NCBI GenBank assembly: GCA_902491515.1
Contig: CABUIC010000004.1
Coordinates: forward strand, 72,636-136,635
Direction: 5' to 3'
Source of the DNA: an uncultured Porphyromonadaceae bacterium
GTDB taxonomy: Bacteria; Bacteroidota; Bacteroidia; Bacteroidales; Muribaculaceae
Length of the DNA: 64,000 nucleotides
Shown here: in pieces, positions 15,750-23,736 of the stretch
Layout: the number at the start of each line of letters is the position of its first letter
Numbering within the stretch: the first letter of the stretch is position 1
The notes under the pieces: generated by a model
The model's database searches: none
What the model saw: the letters and a program-made list of their open reading frames with translations, nothing else
Told to the model about the DNA's origin: nothing
Translations under genes and position numbers: made by a program

Positions 15750-17976
15750 CTTTTACGCCTTTTACGGTTTTTATTTTCTTTATCAGTGAATTGAGCGATG
15801 CGGTGTCAGACACTCCCACCACGAGAATGCCTTGGAAGAGGCCGTCGTTGGAGTCGATGGATATCGTGCGGAGGCTTACGTTTTTCTCCTTGGTGATTAT
15901 CGAGCTTATGTTCGTGACGATGCCGAGGTCGTCCTTGCCGACCACGCGGAGGGTGGCGGCGAACTGCGAGCCCATCTTGCCGCTCCAGCGCGTGGGAACG
16001 AGGCGGTAGGGGTAGCGCTCGCGGATGTGCGCCGCGTTGGGGCAGTCCGTGCGGTGGATTTTTATCACCCCTTCCGCCGAGACGAAGCCGAATACCTCGT
16101 CGCCGTAGATGGGGTTGCAGCACCGGGCCATGCGGTAGCTCATGCCCTTGATTCCTTCGCCTATGACCAGCACGTCGGCTCCCTTTTCGTCGCCGCCCTC
16201 GGAGCCGGGGCTTGTTCCCTCTGTGGGAGCGGTCTGGAGTGTGAACTCGCTGGCCGACACGCGGTCCGCCGGGTTGTCCTGGGCTTTCTCGCCGGAGGCG
16301 GTGTAGGCCTCGATTACGGCGTTTATGTCAATGTCGCCTCGCCCGAGGGCGCTGAAGAACTCGATGGAGTTCTTGTGGCCCATGCGTGTCAGCGTCCGCG
16401 ACATCGTGGCCTCGTCGAAGTCTATTTTGCGGTTCTTGAGGCGCCGCTGCAGGAGTTCCTTGCCTATGTCCGCGCTCTTTGACTCGGCCTCCTTGAGCAT
16501 GGCTCGGATTTTGTTGCGGGCCTTGGAGGTGACGACGATGTTGAGCCAGTCGCGGCTGGGCTCCTGCTGCGGGGAGGTGAAGATTTCGACGGTGTCGCCG
16601 GAATTGAGCTTGTAGTTGAGCTTGCGGTTCTTGCCGTTTACACGGCCGCCGACGCACTGCGAGCCCACGCGCGTGTGGATGTTGAAAGCGAAGTCGAGGA
16701 GCGAGGCGCCTTGCGGGAGCTTGTAGAGGTCGCCCTTGGGGGTGAAGACGAATACCTCGCGGGAGTAGACATCCATCTTCACGTTCTTTATGAGCTCCAT
16801 GGGGCCGGTCTCGGCCGTCTCGAGAATGTCGCGGATGTTTGTCATCCATGCGTCGAGGTTGCTCTCGCTCTTGATGCCCTTGTATTTCCAGTGGGCCGCG
16901 AGACCCTTCTCGGCGATTTCGTCCATTCGCTTGGTGCGTATCTGCACCTCCACCCAGCGCTCGTCGGGGCCGTAGACGGTGATGTGGAGGCTCTCGTAGC
17001 CATTGCTCTTGGGGATGCTTATCCAGTCCTTGAGGCGGTCGGGGTTGGGGAGGTACATGTCCGTGACAATGGAATAGACGAGCCAGCATGCGCTTTTCTC
17101 GCGCTCGGGGGGGACGTCGAGCACGATGCGGATTGCGAAGAGGTCGAAGATGTCCTCCACGGAGTTGTGCTGCTTCTTCATCTTGTGCCAGATGGAGGAG
17201 ATGCTCTTGGTGCGTCCCTTTATTTCAAAGCTCAGTCCCTCGGCCTTGAGCCGCGTGCGGATAGGGTCGATGAAAGCGGAGATATATCGGTCGCGCTTGG
17301 CTTTTGTCTCGTTGAGCTGGCGGGCGATAGCGGAGAAAATCTCGCGGTTGCCGTATTTCAGCGCCATGTCCTCGAGCTGGCTCTTGATGGCGTACAGCCC
17401 GAGGCGGTGGGCGAGGGGAGCGTAGAGGTAGTTGGCCTCGTGGGCGAGCTCTTTCACGGCCTTCTCGTCGGGATGGTGGTTGACGGCGCGCATGAGCACA
17501 AGGCGGTCGACAATCATGAGGATTATCACCCTGATGTCCTCGGCGAAGGTCAGGAGAAGCTTGCGGAAATTGTCGCTCTGCACAGTCGCGGCGTGGGCGT
17601 AGATGCCGCTCACCTTGCGGAGACCTCCCACAAGCCGGGCAACGTCCTCGCCCCAAAGCCCCTTGAGGGCCTCGGCCTCAGGGGCGGTCTCAGCCCCGGC
17701 ATATATCGGCGCGACGAGGAGGGCCGTCACCATGTTGGTGTCGGGCGACAGCGAGGTACACAGCTCCTCGGCGGTCCTCAGGGCCAGGAGCACGGGATTT
17801 ATTCCGAAGCGGGTGGCCTTGAGCGTTCCGTTTTCGGCCGCCGTGCGGAGCCCCGCCCTCAGGCGGCGGATGTCCTCGTGGCTCATCCTTCCGTAGAATC
17901 TGCGCACCAGCCCGCGGGCAAGCGCGCTAACCTCAGGGAGTTCCGCTTCTGTGAAATATTGTTCTTCGTTCTGCAT
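15730..17976 (-). CDS. relA: RelA/SpoT family (p)ppGpp synthetase with degenerate hydrolase domain
   Basis: 748 residues; makes the stringent-response alarmone (p)ppGpp from GTP/GDP and ATP. Domains in order: HD hydrolase-like (~30-200), synthetase (~225-365), TGS (~400-465), zinc-finger/CC region (KGMSYRMARCCNPIYGDEVF) and ACT (~670-748). The synthetase site looks intact: GRTKSISSIWHKMK (254-267), FDLFAIRI (277-284), RLKD (314-317, the RXKD class), KSNGYESLH and EVQIRT. In contrast, the hydrolase HDxxED motif, expected after VTALL (~83-87), reads VAPIYAGAE, and the usual DRLHNMRT reads DRLVLMRA (158-164). Hydrolysis is therefore probably lost, and a separate SpoT-type or small hydrolase elsewhere should remove ppGpp. 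Some Bacteroidota carry two long RSH proteins, of which this would be the synthetase type. Confidence 0.92.
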   Translation of the reverse strand: MQNEEQYFTEAELPEVSALARGLVRRFYGRMSHEDIRRLRAGLRTAAENGTLKATRFGINPVLLALRTAEELCTSLSPDTNMVTALLVAPIYAGAETAPEAEALKGLWGEDVARLVGGLRKVSGIYAHAATVQSDNFRKLLLTFAEDIRVIILMIVDRLVLMRAVNHHPDEKAVKELAHEANYLYAPLAHRLGLYAIKSQLEDMALKYGNREIFSAIARQLNETKAKRDRYISAFIDPIRTRLKAEGLSFEIKGRTKSISSIWHKMKKQHNSVEDIFDLFAIRIVLDVPPEREKSACWLVYSIVTDMYLPNPDRLKDWISIPKSNGYESLHITVYGPDERWVEVQIRTKRMDEIAEKGLAAHWKYKGIKSESNLDAWMTNIRDILETAETGPMELIKNVKMDVYSREVFVFTPKGDLYKLPQGASLLDFAFNIHTRVGSQCVGGRVNGKNRKLNYKLNSGDTVEIFTSPQQEPSRDWLNIVVTSKARNKIRAMLKEAESKSADIGKELLQRRLKNRKIDFDEATMSRTLTRMGHKNSIEFFSALGRGDIDINAVIEAYTASGEKAQDNPADRVSASEFTLQTAPTEGTSPGSEGGDEKGADVLVIGEGIKGMSYRMARCCNPIYGDEVFGFVSAEGVIKIHRTDCPNAAHIRERYPYRLVPTRWSGKMGSQFAATLRVVGKDDLGIVTNISSIITKEKNVSLRTISIDSNDGLFQGILVVGVSDTASLNSLIKKIKTVKGVKDVQRSK

Positions 17977-18081
17977 AGGCTATCTTTTGCGGGCAAATAT
18001 ACGTATTTTTTTCCACCCTACGAACTAAAAACGCTTTTCCCTTGTTTTTTATTCAAACAAAACGATAAAAACTCATCTGCT

Positions 18082-18279
18082 ATGTCGAACGATCCATACA
18101 AGCAAGCTGAAAAGCGCGTCGAGAAAAAGAACAGGACAAATCTCTGGGTGGCGATAGGCGCCATATTTCTGATTATCCTGCTCATCCTCTGGCTCACCTT
18201 CGCCGACCTTACCGGCAACACGGACGTCGCCGCTTTCGTCACTCCCGCATTCGGCCTTCCCACCGGCCCCGGCTTCTGA
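18082..18279 (+). CDS. Small single-pass membrane protein
   Basis: 65 residues. A charged cytoplasmic N-terminus (DPYKQAEKRVEKKNR, residues 4-18) is followed by one membrane helix (LWVAIGAIFLIILLILWLTF, residues 21-40) and a short Pro/Gly-rich tail. The charge pattern, the clear helix and the ATG placed 105 bases from the divergent relA-like start argue for a real gene. I do not recognise a family; small proteins of the form xxYxxAxKRVxxK plus membrane helix are common in Bacteroidota. Function unknown. Confidence 0.65.
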   Translation: MSNDPYKQAEKRVEKKNRTNLWVAIGAIFLIILLILWLTFADLTGNTDVAAFVTPAFGLPTGPGF

Positions 18280-18396
18280 GCCCGCTCCTCCCTTTAGCAC
18301 CAAAATTCAAGAACACACACACAATCCTACCCCTAAGACTGACTTTCTCTAATCTCTTTACGTTACTTCTTTTTTCTTTTGCCTGTATTATACGCC

Positions 18397-18422
18397 CCCC
18401 GGACGCAGAGATGCGCCCGGGG
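18397..18422. terminator. GC-rich hairpin downstream of the small membrane protein gene
   Basis: CCCCGGACGCA (18397-18407) pairs with TGCGCCCGGGG (18412-18422) with one mismatch and a 4-base loop. No U tract on either strand; terminator call is tentative. Confidence 0.4.
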
Positions 18423-18446
18423 TGATGATGTTTGGCTGTGGACGGA

Positions 18447-18511
18447 TTTGATACAAATTTTGATACAACAAGTTGCCCGGATATGCCCTCCGGCGGTACA
18501 TTCTGATACAA
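18447..18511 (+). repeat. TGATACAA direct repeats upstream of the lipoprotein gene
   Basis: TTTGATACAA at 18447-18456 and 18459-18468 (12-base period) and TCTGATACAA at 18502-18511. They lie just upstream of the promoter at 18529-18559 and may be binding sites for a regulator; no regulator is known to me for this motif. Confidence 0.45.
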
Positions 18512-18528
18512 AATAAACGGAGTTCCGC

Positions 18529-18559
18529 ATTGTCGGAAATTCATTTTTAGCGAACTTTG
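18529..18559 (+). promoter_or_regulatory. Promoter of the interrupted lipoprotein gene
   Basis: ATTG at 18529-18532, 19-base spacer, then GAACTTTG at 18552-18559, close to the Bacteroidota TTTG...TAnnTTTG consensus (the first two bases of the minus-7 box differ). The ATG follows at 18598. Confidence 0.5.
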
Positions 18560-18597
18560 CATCAGAAAACAATAAACCAAAATCTTACTGCAAAAAT

Positions 18598-19128
18598 ATG
18601 AGAAAGATGCTTTTCATGGCCATGGCCCTTTTCATGGCAACGACCATGAGTGTCTCGCTCGCCGGCTGCTGAGACGACAAGGACGATCCCGTAGATCCCG
18701 CGAAGAAAACAGAGACAGTAGTTGTTGATTACTCCATGTCTCTGAGCCCCGATTACTATGAACTGTGGGATATAGAGGTGTCCTACACCAACCCCGGCGG
18801 CACGACCACCACAGTGACTACTCCTATCGACTGGAAATATGAACTGAATCTCCAGGCCGCCGACGAGATTCCCTCGAAGTACTCTTTCACGGTGACGGCC
18901 AAGCCCAAGGCAACCGCGCCCGCGCTTGAAGCCGACAAGGTATACACCCTCTCCAGCGAGTGCTTCGTTAAAATCACATGCCTCTCCTCCGAAGGCACCG
19001 TACTGAAGACCGGAGGCATGGTGGTTCCCAAAACCGAAACCAAGTCGACATCCGGAAGCCATCTCGAGGAGGCTGTGAAGGCTGACCGCAAGATTTTCTC
19101 CGGAGAATTCACCGTCGCCATCGACTAA
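18598..19128 (+). pseudogene. Small lipoprotein gene interrupted by TGA directly after the lipobox cysteine
   Basis: From ATG 18598 the frame reads a lipoprotein signal peptide (MRKMLFMAMALFMATTMSVS, then LAGC with Cys24), then TGA at 18670-18672, then continues in the same frame without further stops as DDKDDPVDPAKKTETVVVDY... to 19128 (another ~151 residues). Bacteroidota lipoproteins typically read C-S-D-D-K-D-D here, so TCA to TGA, one base, would explain it. The downstream part shows normal composition and a beta-rich fold (PIDWKYELNLQAADEIPSKY, SFTVTAKPKA). Either a very recent nonsense mutation, a sequencing error or stop read-through. A restart at ATG 18736 would give an unexported fragment. 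Function of the family not recognised. A promoter and a terminator flank the gene. Confidence 0.85.
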
Positions 19129-19160
19129 GAGGCGCTAATCAGCAATCAATTACGGATATG

Positions 19161-19192
19161 GGGGCTGTGCCGTATGTGCAGCCTCTTTTTTC
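19161..19192 (+). terminator. Terminator after the lipoprotein gene
   Basis: GGCTG...CAGCC imperfect stem around CGTAT followed by a run of six Ts (19187-19192). Confidence 0.65.
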
Positions 19193-19213
19193 GTATCGGT
19201 TCCAAAACATAAA

Positions 19214-19252
19214 GAGGCTGCGCCGAAAATAGCTTAATTACGGCGCAGCCTC
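19214..19252 (-). terminator. Terminator of the rubrerythrin gene
   Basis: Perfect 12-bp stem: 19214-19225 pairs with 19241-19252, loop of 15 bases. It lies just past the rubrerythrin stop; the downstream minus-strand run is CTTTATGTTTTGG, so the U tract is imperfect. Confidence 0.6.
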
Positions 19253-19272
19253 AAAGTAGTTGAAGGAGTCGG

Positions 19273-19824
19273 TTATTTGCCGAAGTAGCGGTCGTAGAGG
19301 CCGGCGAAGCCGCGTCCGTGGCGGGCTTCGTCCTTAGCCATTTCATGGACGGTGTCGTGGATTGCGTCGAGGCCCTGCTCCTTGGCGTTGCGGGCAATGC
19401 GCATCTTGTCGGCGTTTGCGTCGGCTTCGGCCTGCATGCGCTTCATGAGGTTGGTCTTGGTGTCCCATACGCAGTCGCCGAGGAGTTCGGCGAACTTGGC
19501 GGCGTGCTCGGCCTCTTCGAAGGCGTAGCGCTTGAAGGCTTCGGCAATTTCGGGGTAGCCTTCGCGGTCGGCCTGACGGGACATGGCGAGGTACATGCCT
19601 ACTTCGCCGCATTCACCGAGGAAGTGGGCGTTGAGGTCCTTAATCATTTCTTCGCCGGTGCCTTTGGCAACGCCGATTTCGTGTTCGGTGACGAACTGGA
19701 GGGCTTCGGTTTCGTCCATTTCCTTGAATTTGGAGCGTGGAGCGCCGCATACGGGGCACTTTTCGGGAGCTTCGTCGCCTTCGTGGATGTATCCGCAGAC
19801 AACGCAGATGAATTTCTTCTTCAT
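19273..19824 (-). CDS. rbr: Rubrerythrin with N-terminal rubredoxin domain (reverse rubrerythrin)
   Basis: 183 residues, cytoplasmic. Reduces hydrogen peroxide in anaerobes, taking electrons from NADH through a rubredoxin-like partner. Domain order is reversed relative to classical rubrerythrin: a rubredoxin-type iron site comes first (C-V-V-C-G-Y at 8-13, C-P-V-C-G at 23-27), then the four-helix ferritin-like domain whose diiron ligands come from the glutamates and E-x-x-H pairs in ECGEVGMYLAMSRQADREGY, FEEAEHAAKFAE and KDEARHGRGFAGLYDRYF. Single-gene transcript with its own terminator. Length and order agree with revRbr proteins from Bacteroidota and Clostridia. Confidence 0.93.
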   Translation of the reverse strand: MKKKFICVVCGYIHEGDEAPEKCPVCGAPRSKFKEMDETEALQFVTEHEIGVAKGTGEEMIKDLNAHFLGECGEVGMYLAMSRQADREGYPEIAEAFKRYAFEEAEHAAKFAELLGDCVWDTKTNLMKRMQAEADANADKMRIARNAKEQGLDAIHDTVHEMAKDEARHGRGFAGLYDRYFGK

Positions 19825-19863
19825 GATTGGGATGTGTGTGTAAACTTGGTGTTTTAGTATTGG

Positions 19864-19898
19864 GAAGCCGGACCGCCGGGAAATGGCGGTCCGGCTTC
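19864..19898 (-). terminator. Terminator of the gldKLMN operon
   Basis: Perfect 14-bp stem, 19864-19877 with 19885-19898, 7-base loop, located 60 bases past the gldN stop. It is not followed by a U run, so the call rests on stem and position. Confidence 0.6.
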
Positions 19899-19959
19899 AC
19901 CACAAAGTTACGAAAAAATCGCCGTTTGGTTAATTAAAAAATGTTATAAGAAACGGGTC

Positions 19960-21105
19960 CTATTTTTTCTTGCGGTTGCGCACGGAACGGACGGCGTTGG
20001 AGCTCGAGGAGCTCTTGGGCTTCTGCTCCTTGTATTTTTTTGAGGACTTCTTTTCGGAGCGTTTAGTGGAGCGTTTGGAGGCTTTTTCCTGCTTGGGCTC
20101 GGACTGCTCGGAGACAGCGGCTTCCTTGCCTTCGTCGGCCGGCGCCTCCTTGCCCTCGGCCGCGGCCTCGCGCTTTGCGCGGGCGGCAAGTACTTCTTCG
20201 CGGGAGGGAACCCAGAGCTTGTCCTCGAAGTGGTCGAGGCGTGCCTGGATGCTGTCCTGGGCGCGCTTGAGGTCGTCGGGGTTGCTGTACATCTGGACCA
20301 TCGAGCGATTCTTGAGGTTGCGGGTCTTGTAGATCTCGCCGTCGTACATGTTGAGCGTGAAGAAGTCGTCGTAGGTGCAGGTGGGGAGGTTGTTGTCGTC
20401 GTCCACGAAGATGGTCTGCGCGGCGAGGTAGGGGCGGATGTCGGAGAAGCGGACCCAGAACATGGGATATTTCAGGGCTTCGCCGCCGAAGTCGCCGGAG
20501 CGGTGCAGTACGGGGCAGATGGCCTCGACCACGGGGCGGAGGCTGTTGCGGCGGGTGTCGAACTCCCAGCGCTCGAGGACGAAGTAGCTGAGCACTTCGT
20601 TGGTGGGGACGTCGTTCTCGTCGACGGTGAACTTAGGGTTCTTTTCGGTGGAGCCCTTGGCGTCGGAGAAGGGGATTGAGAAGCGGTCGAAGACGTCGCG
20701 CATCTTCACGCGGTACTGGTCGGTGAAGATTTCGCGTCCGTCGAGGTATTCGTAGGCGGGGACGCGGCCGTCGGCTAGCTGCTTGAGGATGATGCGGAAG
20801 AGGTTTTCCTGGCCGTCGACAGGCTCCTCGGGGAAGTAAAGGGGCGCGTTCTTGTCCTTGTCGAGGTCGATGTTGCGGTATATCACGCGCATCCACTGGC
20901 GGTCGGCGTCGGTGATGGAGCTGTTGTTGTCGCCGTAGAAGGCCTGCATTCTGTCGGTGACGACCGTACCGTCCTGACGGCGTTCCTGACGGTCGCGGCC
21001 GCCCGAGCGCCGGCGGACGCCTCCGGCGTTGTCGTCCTGGGCCATGACGGAAGTGGCGGCGATGAGTGCCGCGCCCGCGAGTATGGTAATGCGTTTGAGG
21101 TTCAT
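19960..21105 (-). CDS. gldN: T9SS ring protein GldN/PorN
   Basis: 381 residues, signal peptide ending ATSVMAQ. GldN/PorN is periplasmic and, with the lipoprotein GldK/PorK, forms the large ring under the outer membrane that T9SS substrates pass by. Recognised from SSITDADRQWMRVIYRNIDL, PLYFPEEPVDGQENLFRII and YPMFWVRFSDIRPYLA, plus its place as last gene after gldM. The C-terminal ~80 residues are a Lys/Ser/Glu-rich low-complexity tail (KASKRSTKRSEKKSSKKYKE...) not needed for the fold. It is 19 bases after gldM and ends in a stable hairpin. Confidence 0.95.
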   Translation of the reverse strand: MNLKRITILAGAALIAATSVMAQDDNAGGVRRRSGGRDRQERRQDGTVVTDRMQAFYGDNNSSITDADRQWMRVIYRNIDLDKDKNAPLYFPEEPVDGQENLFRIILKQLADGRVPAYEYLDGREIFTDQYRVKMRDVFDRFSIPFSDAKGSTEKNPKFTVDENDVPTNEVLSYFVLERWEFDTRRNSLRPVVEAICPVLHRSGDFGGEALKYPMFWVRFSDIRPYLAAQTIFVDDDNNLPTCTYDDFFTLNMYDGEIYKTRNLKNRSMVQMYSNPDDLKRAQDSIQARLDHFEDKLWVPSREEVLAARAKREAAAEGKEAPADEGKEAAVSEQSEPKQEKASKRSTKRSEKKSSKKYKEQKPKSSSSSNAVRSVRNRKKK

Positions 21106-21124
21106 ATGTGAGTGAGGTATAAAA

Positions 21125-22690
21125 TCAGTTTACGATGACTTCCATAGGGGAGAGGTCTCGGGTGATTCCGTCGGGACCTACCGCGCGGATCCGTGAGATG
21201 AAGAAGCGCTTTCCGCGGCTGAGGCGCTGGAACTGCTGTTTCTGGCGTGCGGAGAAGTTGGCTCCGTCGGAGTTCTCGGCCATAGCGTTGCCGGATCCGT
21301 CGAAGAGGATGGTCTGGAAGCCGAGGACCTTGAAGGGGGTGTCGAGGAGGCCGTCGTCGATAGCGGCTCCGAGGCCCGGGGCGGAAGTCAGGAGGGCCTT
21401 GGCGAAGGGCTTCGAGCCCTTGTAGTGGTCGGTCTGGCCCTGCGGGGTCTGGTAGGCGATGTAGGGCGTGGGGTCGGGGAGCTTGCGGACGCGGAAGGTG
21501 GTCTGCGCCACGGGGACGGGCTTGCCGTCCATTGTGGCTGTGACGCTGATTACGGCGTCCTGTCCGACGGTCGCGGGCTTTGCCACCCAGTGGTCGCCCT
21601 GACGGGTGAGAGAGCCGTTTGTCATGGTGGCCGAGATGTCGGTCATCGCCACGCCCGGGACGGAGATTCCCACCGGGTTCTCGATACCGGCGTAGAGAAC
21701 GTTCATCATCGTTGCGGATACCGTGGCCATGGGCTCCATGACGGTATAGGACGAGGTGAAGGGATGGCGGGCCGTGGTGCCGTCGCCGAGGGGGACCTCG
21801 AGGTAGCCCTCGTAGTTGTAGGAGCCGGGAGCGCCGGCCGTGAACTCATATAGGCCGCGGTCGTTGCCGAGGGGCTTTCCGCCGATGTAGACCTGAGGGC
21901 GCTGGGTGGTGTCGACGGCGGCGAGGACGATGTTCGCGGAGTATTTTCCGCCTTTGATTACGAGTCGGCTCTGGGGAAGGACGAGGGCGTGGAGTTCGTT
22001 CACGCGGACGTCGCCGGCGTCGACCTGGGTCAGAAGGGTGCTGAGCGCCTCGCCCTCGGCGTAGAGGATGTCGTTCTGGAGCTTTGAGAGGAGGGTCACG
22101 GCGGCTACGACGGGCTGTTGCTCGAAGCGGCTTTCTTCCCATGTGGAGGCGACGAGGGTGCCTCGGCGGAGGATGTTGTCGGTTGAGAGGACTTCGGCGA
22201 TGTTGTTGCGCTTGAGGGTGTCGGGGAGAAGGCTGCACACGTGGGCGCGGAAGGCGTCGATGCTCTTTCTGAGCTCCAGGCCTCGGTTACGGCCGGGGGC
22301 GAGCATGACGACTGCGGCGGCCTCGAGGTCGTCGCGGCTCTGGATGTTCTCGACGCGGCCGTCCTTTCCGTCGGCCTGCCGGACGATTTCGAGCTTGAGG
22401 GTGTCGATGAGGCTGTAGAGGGAATCGGTGTGGAGGCGGAGAGCTGTGGCCTTGTCGAGCCAGGGGCGTCCCTTGTCCGGGTTCTGCTCGGTGAGGGCCT
22501 CGAGCTGGCTGTAAATCGCGCTGTTTCGGAGGCCGACGTTGTTGTTGGTGCGGGTGAGGCCGTCGTGTACCTGCGTGAAACCGTCGAGCACGTCGCTGGA
22601 CACGTTGAGGGCCAGCATCGCGGTCAGCACGATGTACATCAGGTTGATCATCTTCTGTCGGGGAGACAGCCGATTGGAGGTTGAGGCCAT
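21125..22690 (-). CDS. gldM: T9SS motor protein GldM/PorM
   Basis: 521 residues. GldM has one N-terminal inner-membrane helix (KMINLMYIVLTAMLALNVSS, residues ~13-32) and a long periplasmic part made of four domains reaching to the GldKN ring; with GldL it forms the proton-driven rotary motor. The conserved start SNRLSPRQKMINLMYIVL and DVLDGFTQVHDGLTRTNNNV are diagnostic. Periplasmic domain features include PVGISVPGV, typical of the third domain. It lies 53 bases downstream of gldL and 19 upstream of gldN. Confidence 0.96.
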   Translation of the reverse strand: MASTSNRLSPRQKMINLMYIVLTAMLALNVSSDVLDGFTQVHDGLTRTNNNVGLRNSAIYSQLEALTEQNPDKGRPWLDKATALRLHTDSLYSLIDTLKLEIVRQADGKDGRVENIQSRDDLEAAAVVMLAPGRNRGLELRKSIDAFRAHVCSLLPDTLKRNNIAEVLSTDNILRRGTLVASTWEESRFEQQPVVAAVTLLSKLQNDILYAEGEALSTLLTQVDAGDVRVNELHALVLPQSRLVIKGGKYSANIVLAAVDTTQRPQVYIGGKPLGNDRGLYEFTAGAPGSYNYEGYLEVPLGDGTTARHPFTSSYTVMEPMATVSATMMNVLYAGIENPVGISVPGVAMTDISATMTNGSLTRQGDHWVAKPATVGQDAVISVTATMDGKPVPVAQTTFRVRKLPDPTPYIAYQTPQGQTDHYKGSKPFAKALLTSAPGLGAAIDDGLLDTPFKVLGFQTILFDGSGNAMAENSDGANFSARQKQQFQRLSRGKRFFISRIRAVGPDGITRDLSPMEVIVN

Positions 22691-22743
22691 TTATTCTATC
22701 GGGGGTATGCTTGTTCGGTGATACAAATCTGTTGAGCCCGGGG

Positions 22744-23703
22744 TCATTCCTTTGCGGGCTCGGGGGGCATGCCGGGCATGGCGCCGGGACGGTAGAGGTT
22801 TACGGTCATGGCCGTAATCATCTTTTCGTAGACGCTGTTGAGCTGCTGCATGTAGCGTGCCATTTTCTCGGTTTCCTGGCAGTAGCGCGCGCTCTGCTCT
22901 GCGCTCTTCTCGTACATGTCGCGGATGTCCTTGATTCCACGGTTGACGCGGTCTATTGAGTCGATCTGAGAGCTGACGCTGCGGAGCTGTATCTCGTAGA
23001 TGGTGTTGAGACCTCCGATGTTGCGGTGGAGGTCCTGCATCTGGTCGACGTATCCCTTGGAGCTGGCGGTGATGGCCTCGGAGTTCTGGGTGATGGCCTG
23101 ATAGCTCTGGAGGAGCACGTCGCTGACCTTGTTGAGCGCTTCGGTGGTCTCGCGGAGTCGGGTCATTTCCTGCGCGATGCCGCTCATCTGGTCGAGGTAC
23201 TGCTGGGTCGCGCTTGTGAGCTCGGCCATGCGGGAAAGCTCGGAGGCGGCGGCGTTCATTTTGGCGATGGACTCGGAGAGGGAGCGGGTGTCGTCCTCGC
23301 TGAGGTCTATGCCGCCGGGGATTCCGGCCGCGCGACGCGCTTCACCGGGGGAGACGGAGAGCTGTCCGGCGGGGACTCCGGAGCCGCCGTTGATGATGAT
23401 TCCGCCGCCACCGTTCATGTCGGGGCGGTCTTCCTCATTGTGGGTGTCGAGCACGGGGAAAACTTCCTCCCACTTGTATTCCTTGGGGGGACGGTCGAAT
23501 GCCGTCAGGACGAACATCAGGACCTCCGTGCCCATGCCTATGCAGAGGAGGGTATTGCCTCCGGGAAGGTGGAGAATCTTGAAGAGGGCGCCCCAGATGA
23601 CGATAGCGGCGCCGATGGAGTAGGCGAAGTTGAAGAAACGCTGGCCGTTCTCGCTGGTGATGAAGGCGCTGATTACGTTCTTGTATTGGTTTACTTTACC
23701 CAT
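22744..23703 (-). CDS. gldL: T9SS motor protein GldL/PorL
   Basis: 319 residues. Two inner-membrane helices near the N-terminus (FAYSIGAAIVIWGALFKILH, ~27-46, and LLCIGMGTEVLMFVLTAF, ~52-69) with the conserved glutamate of the proton path in the second one. The rest is a cytoplasmic helical/coiled-coil domain (EALNKVSDVLLQSYQAITQN, IDSIDRVNRGIKDIRDMYE). A Gly-rich linker (NGGGGIIINGGSGVPAG) joins the two. Order gldK-gldL-gldM-gldN is the conserved T9SS cluster. Confidence 0.96.
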   Translation of the reverse strand: MGKVNQYKNVISAFITSENGQRFFNFAYSIGAAIVIWGALFKILHLPGGNTLLCIGMGTEVLMFVLTAFDRPPKEYKWEEVFPVLDTHNEEDRPDMNGGGGIIINGGSGVPAGQLSVSPGEARRAAGIPGGIDLSEDDTRSLSESIAKMNAAASELSRMAELTSATQQYLDQMSGIAQEMTRLRETTEALNKVSDVLLQSYQAITQNSEAITASSKGYVDQMQDLHRNIGGLNTIYEIQLRSVSSQIDSIDRVNRGIKDIRDMYEKSAEQSARYCQETEKMARYMQQLNSVYEKMITAMTVNLYRPGAMPGMPPEPAKE

Positions 23704-23736
23704 TGTCAGGAGATGGATCGGTGAAAAGTTTGCGGT

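Noticed and set aside
16675..18279. 534-residue frame on the plus strand over the RelA gene
   Set aside because: Antisense shadow produced by GC-rich codon use; only its last 65 codons (from 18082) are a plausible gene.
18670..18672. Selenocysteine recoding of the TGA after the lipobox
   Set aside because: No stem-loop of the bacterial SECIS type could be seen just downstream, and the position after a lipidated Cys makes no sense for Sec.
18736..19128. Separate 130-residue gene starting at ATG 18736
   Set aside because: In frame with the signal peptide at 18598 and lacking its own start context; it is the remainder of the interrupted lipoprotein.
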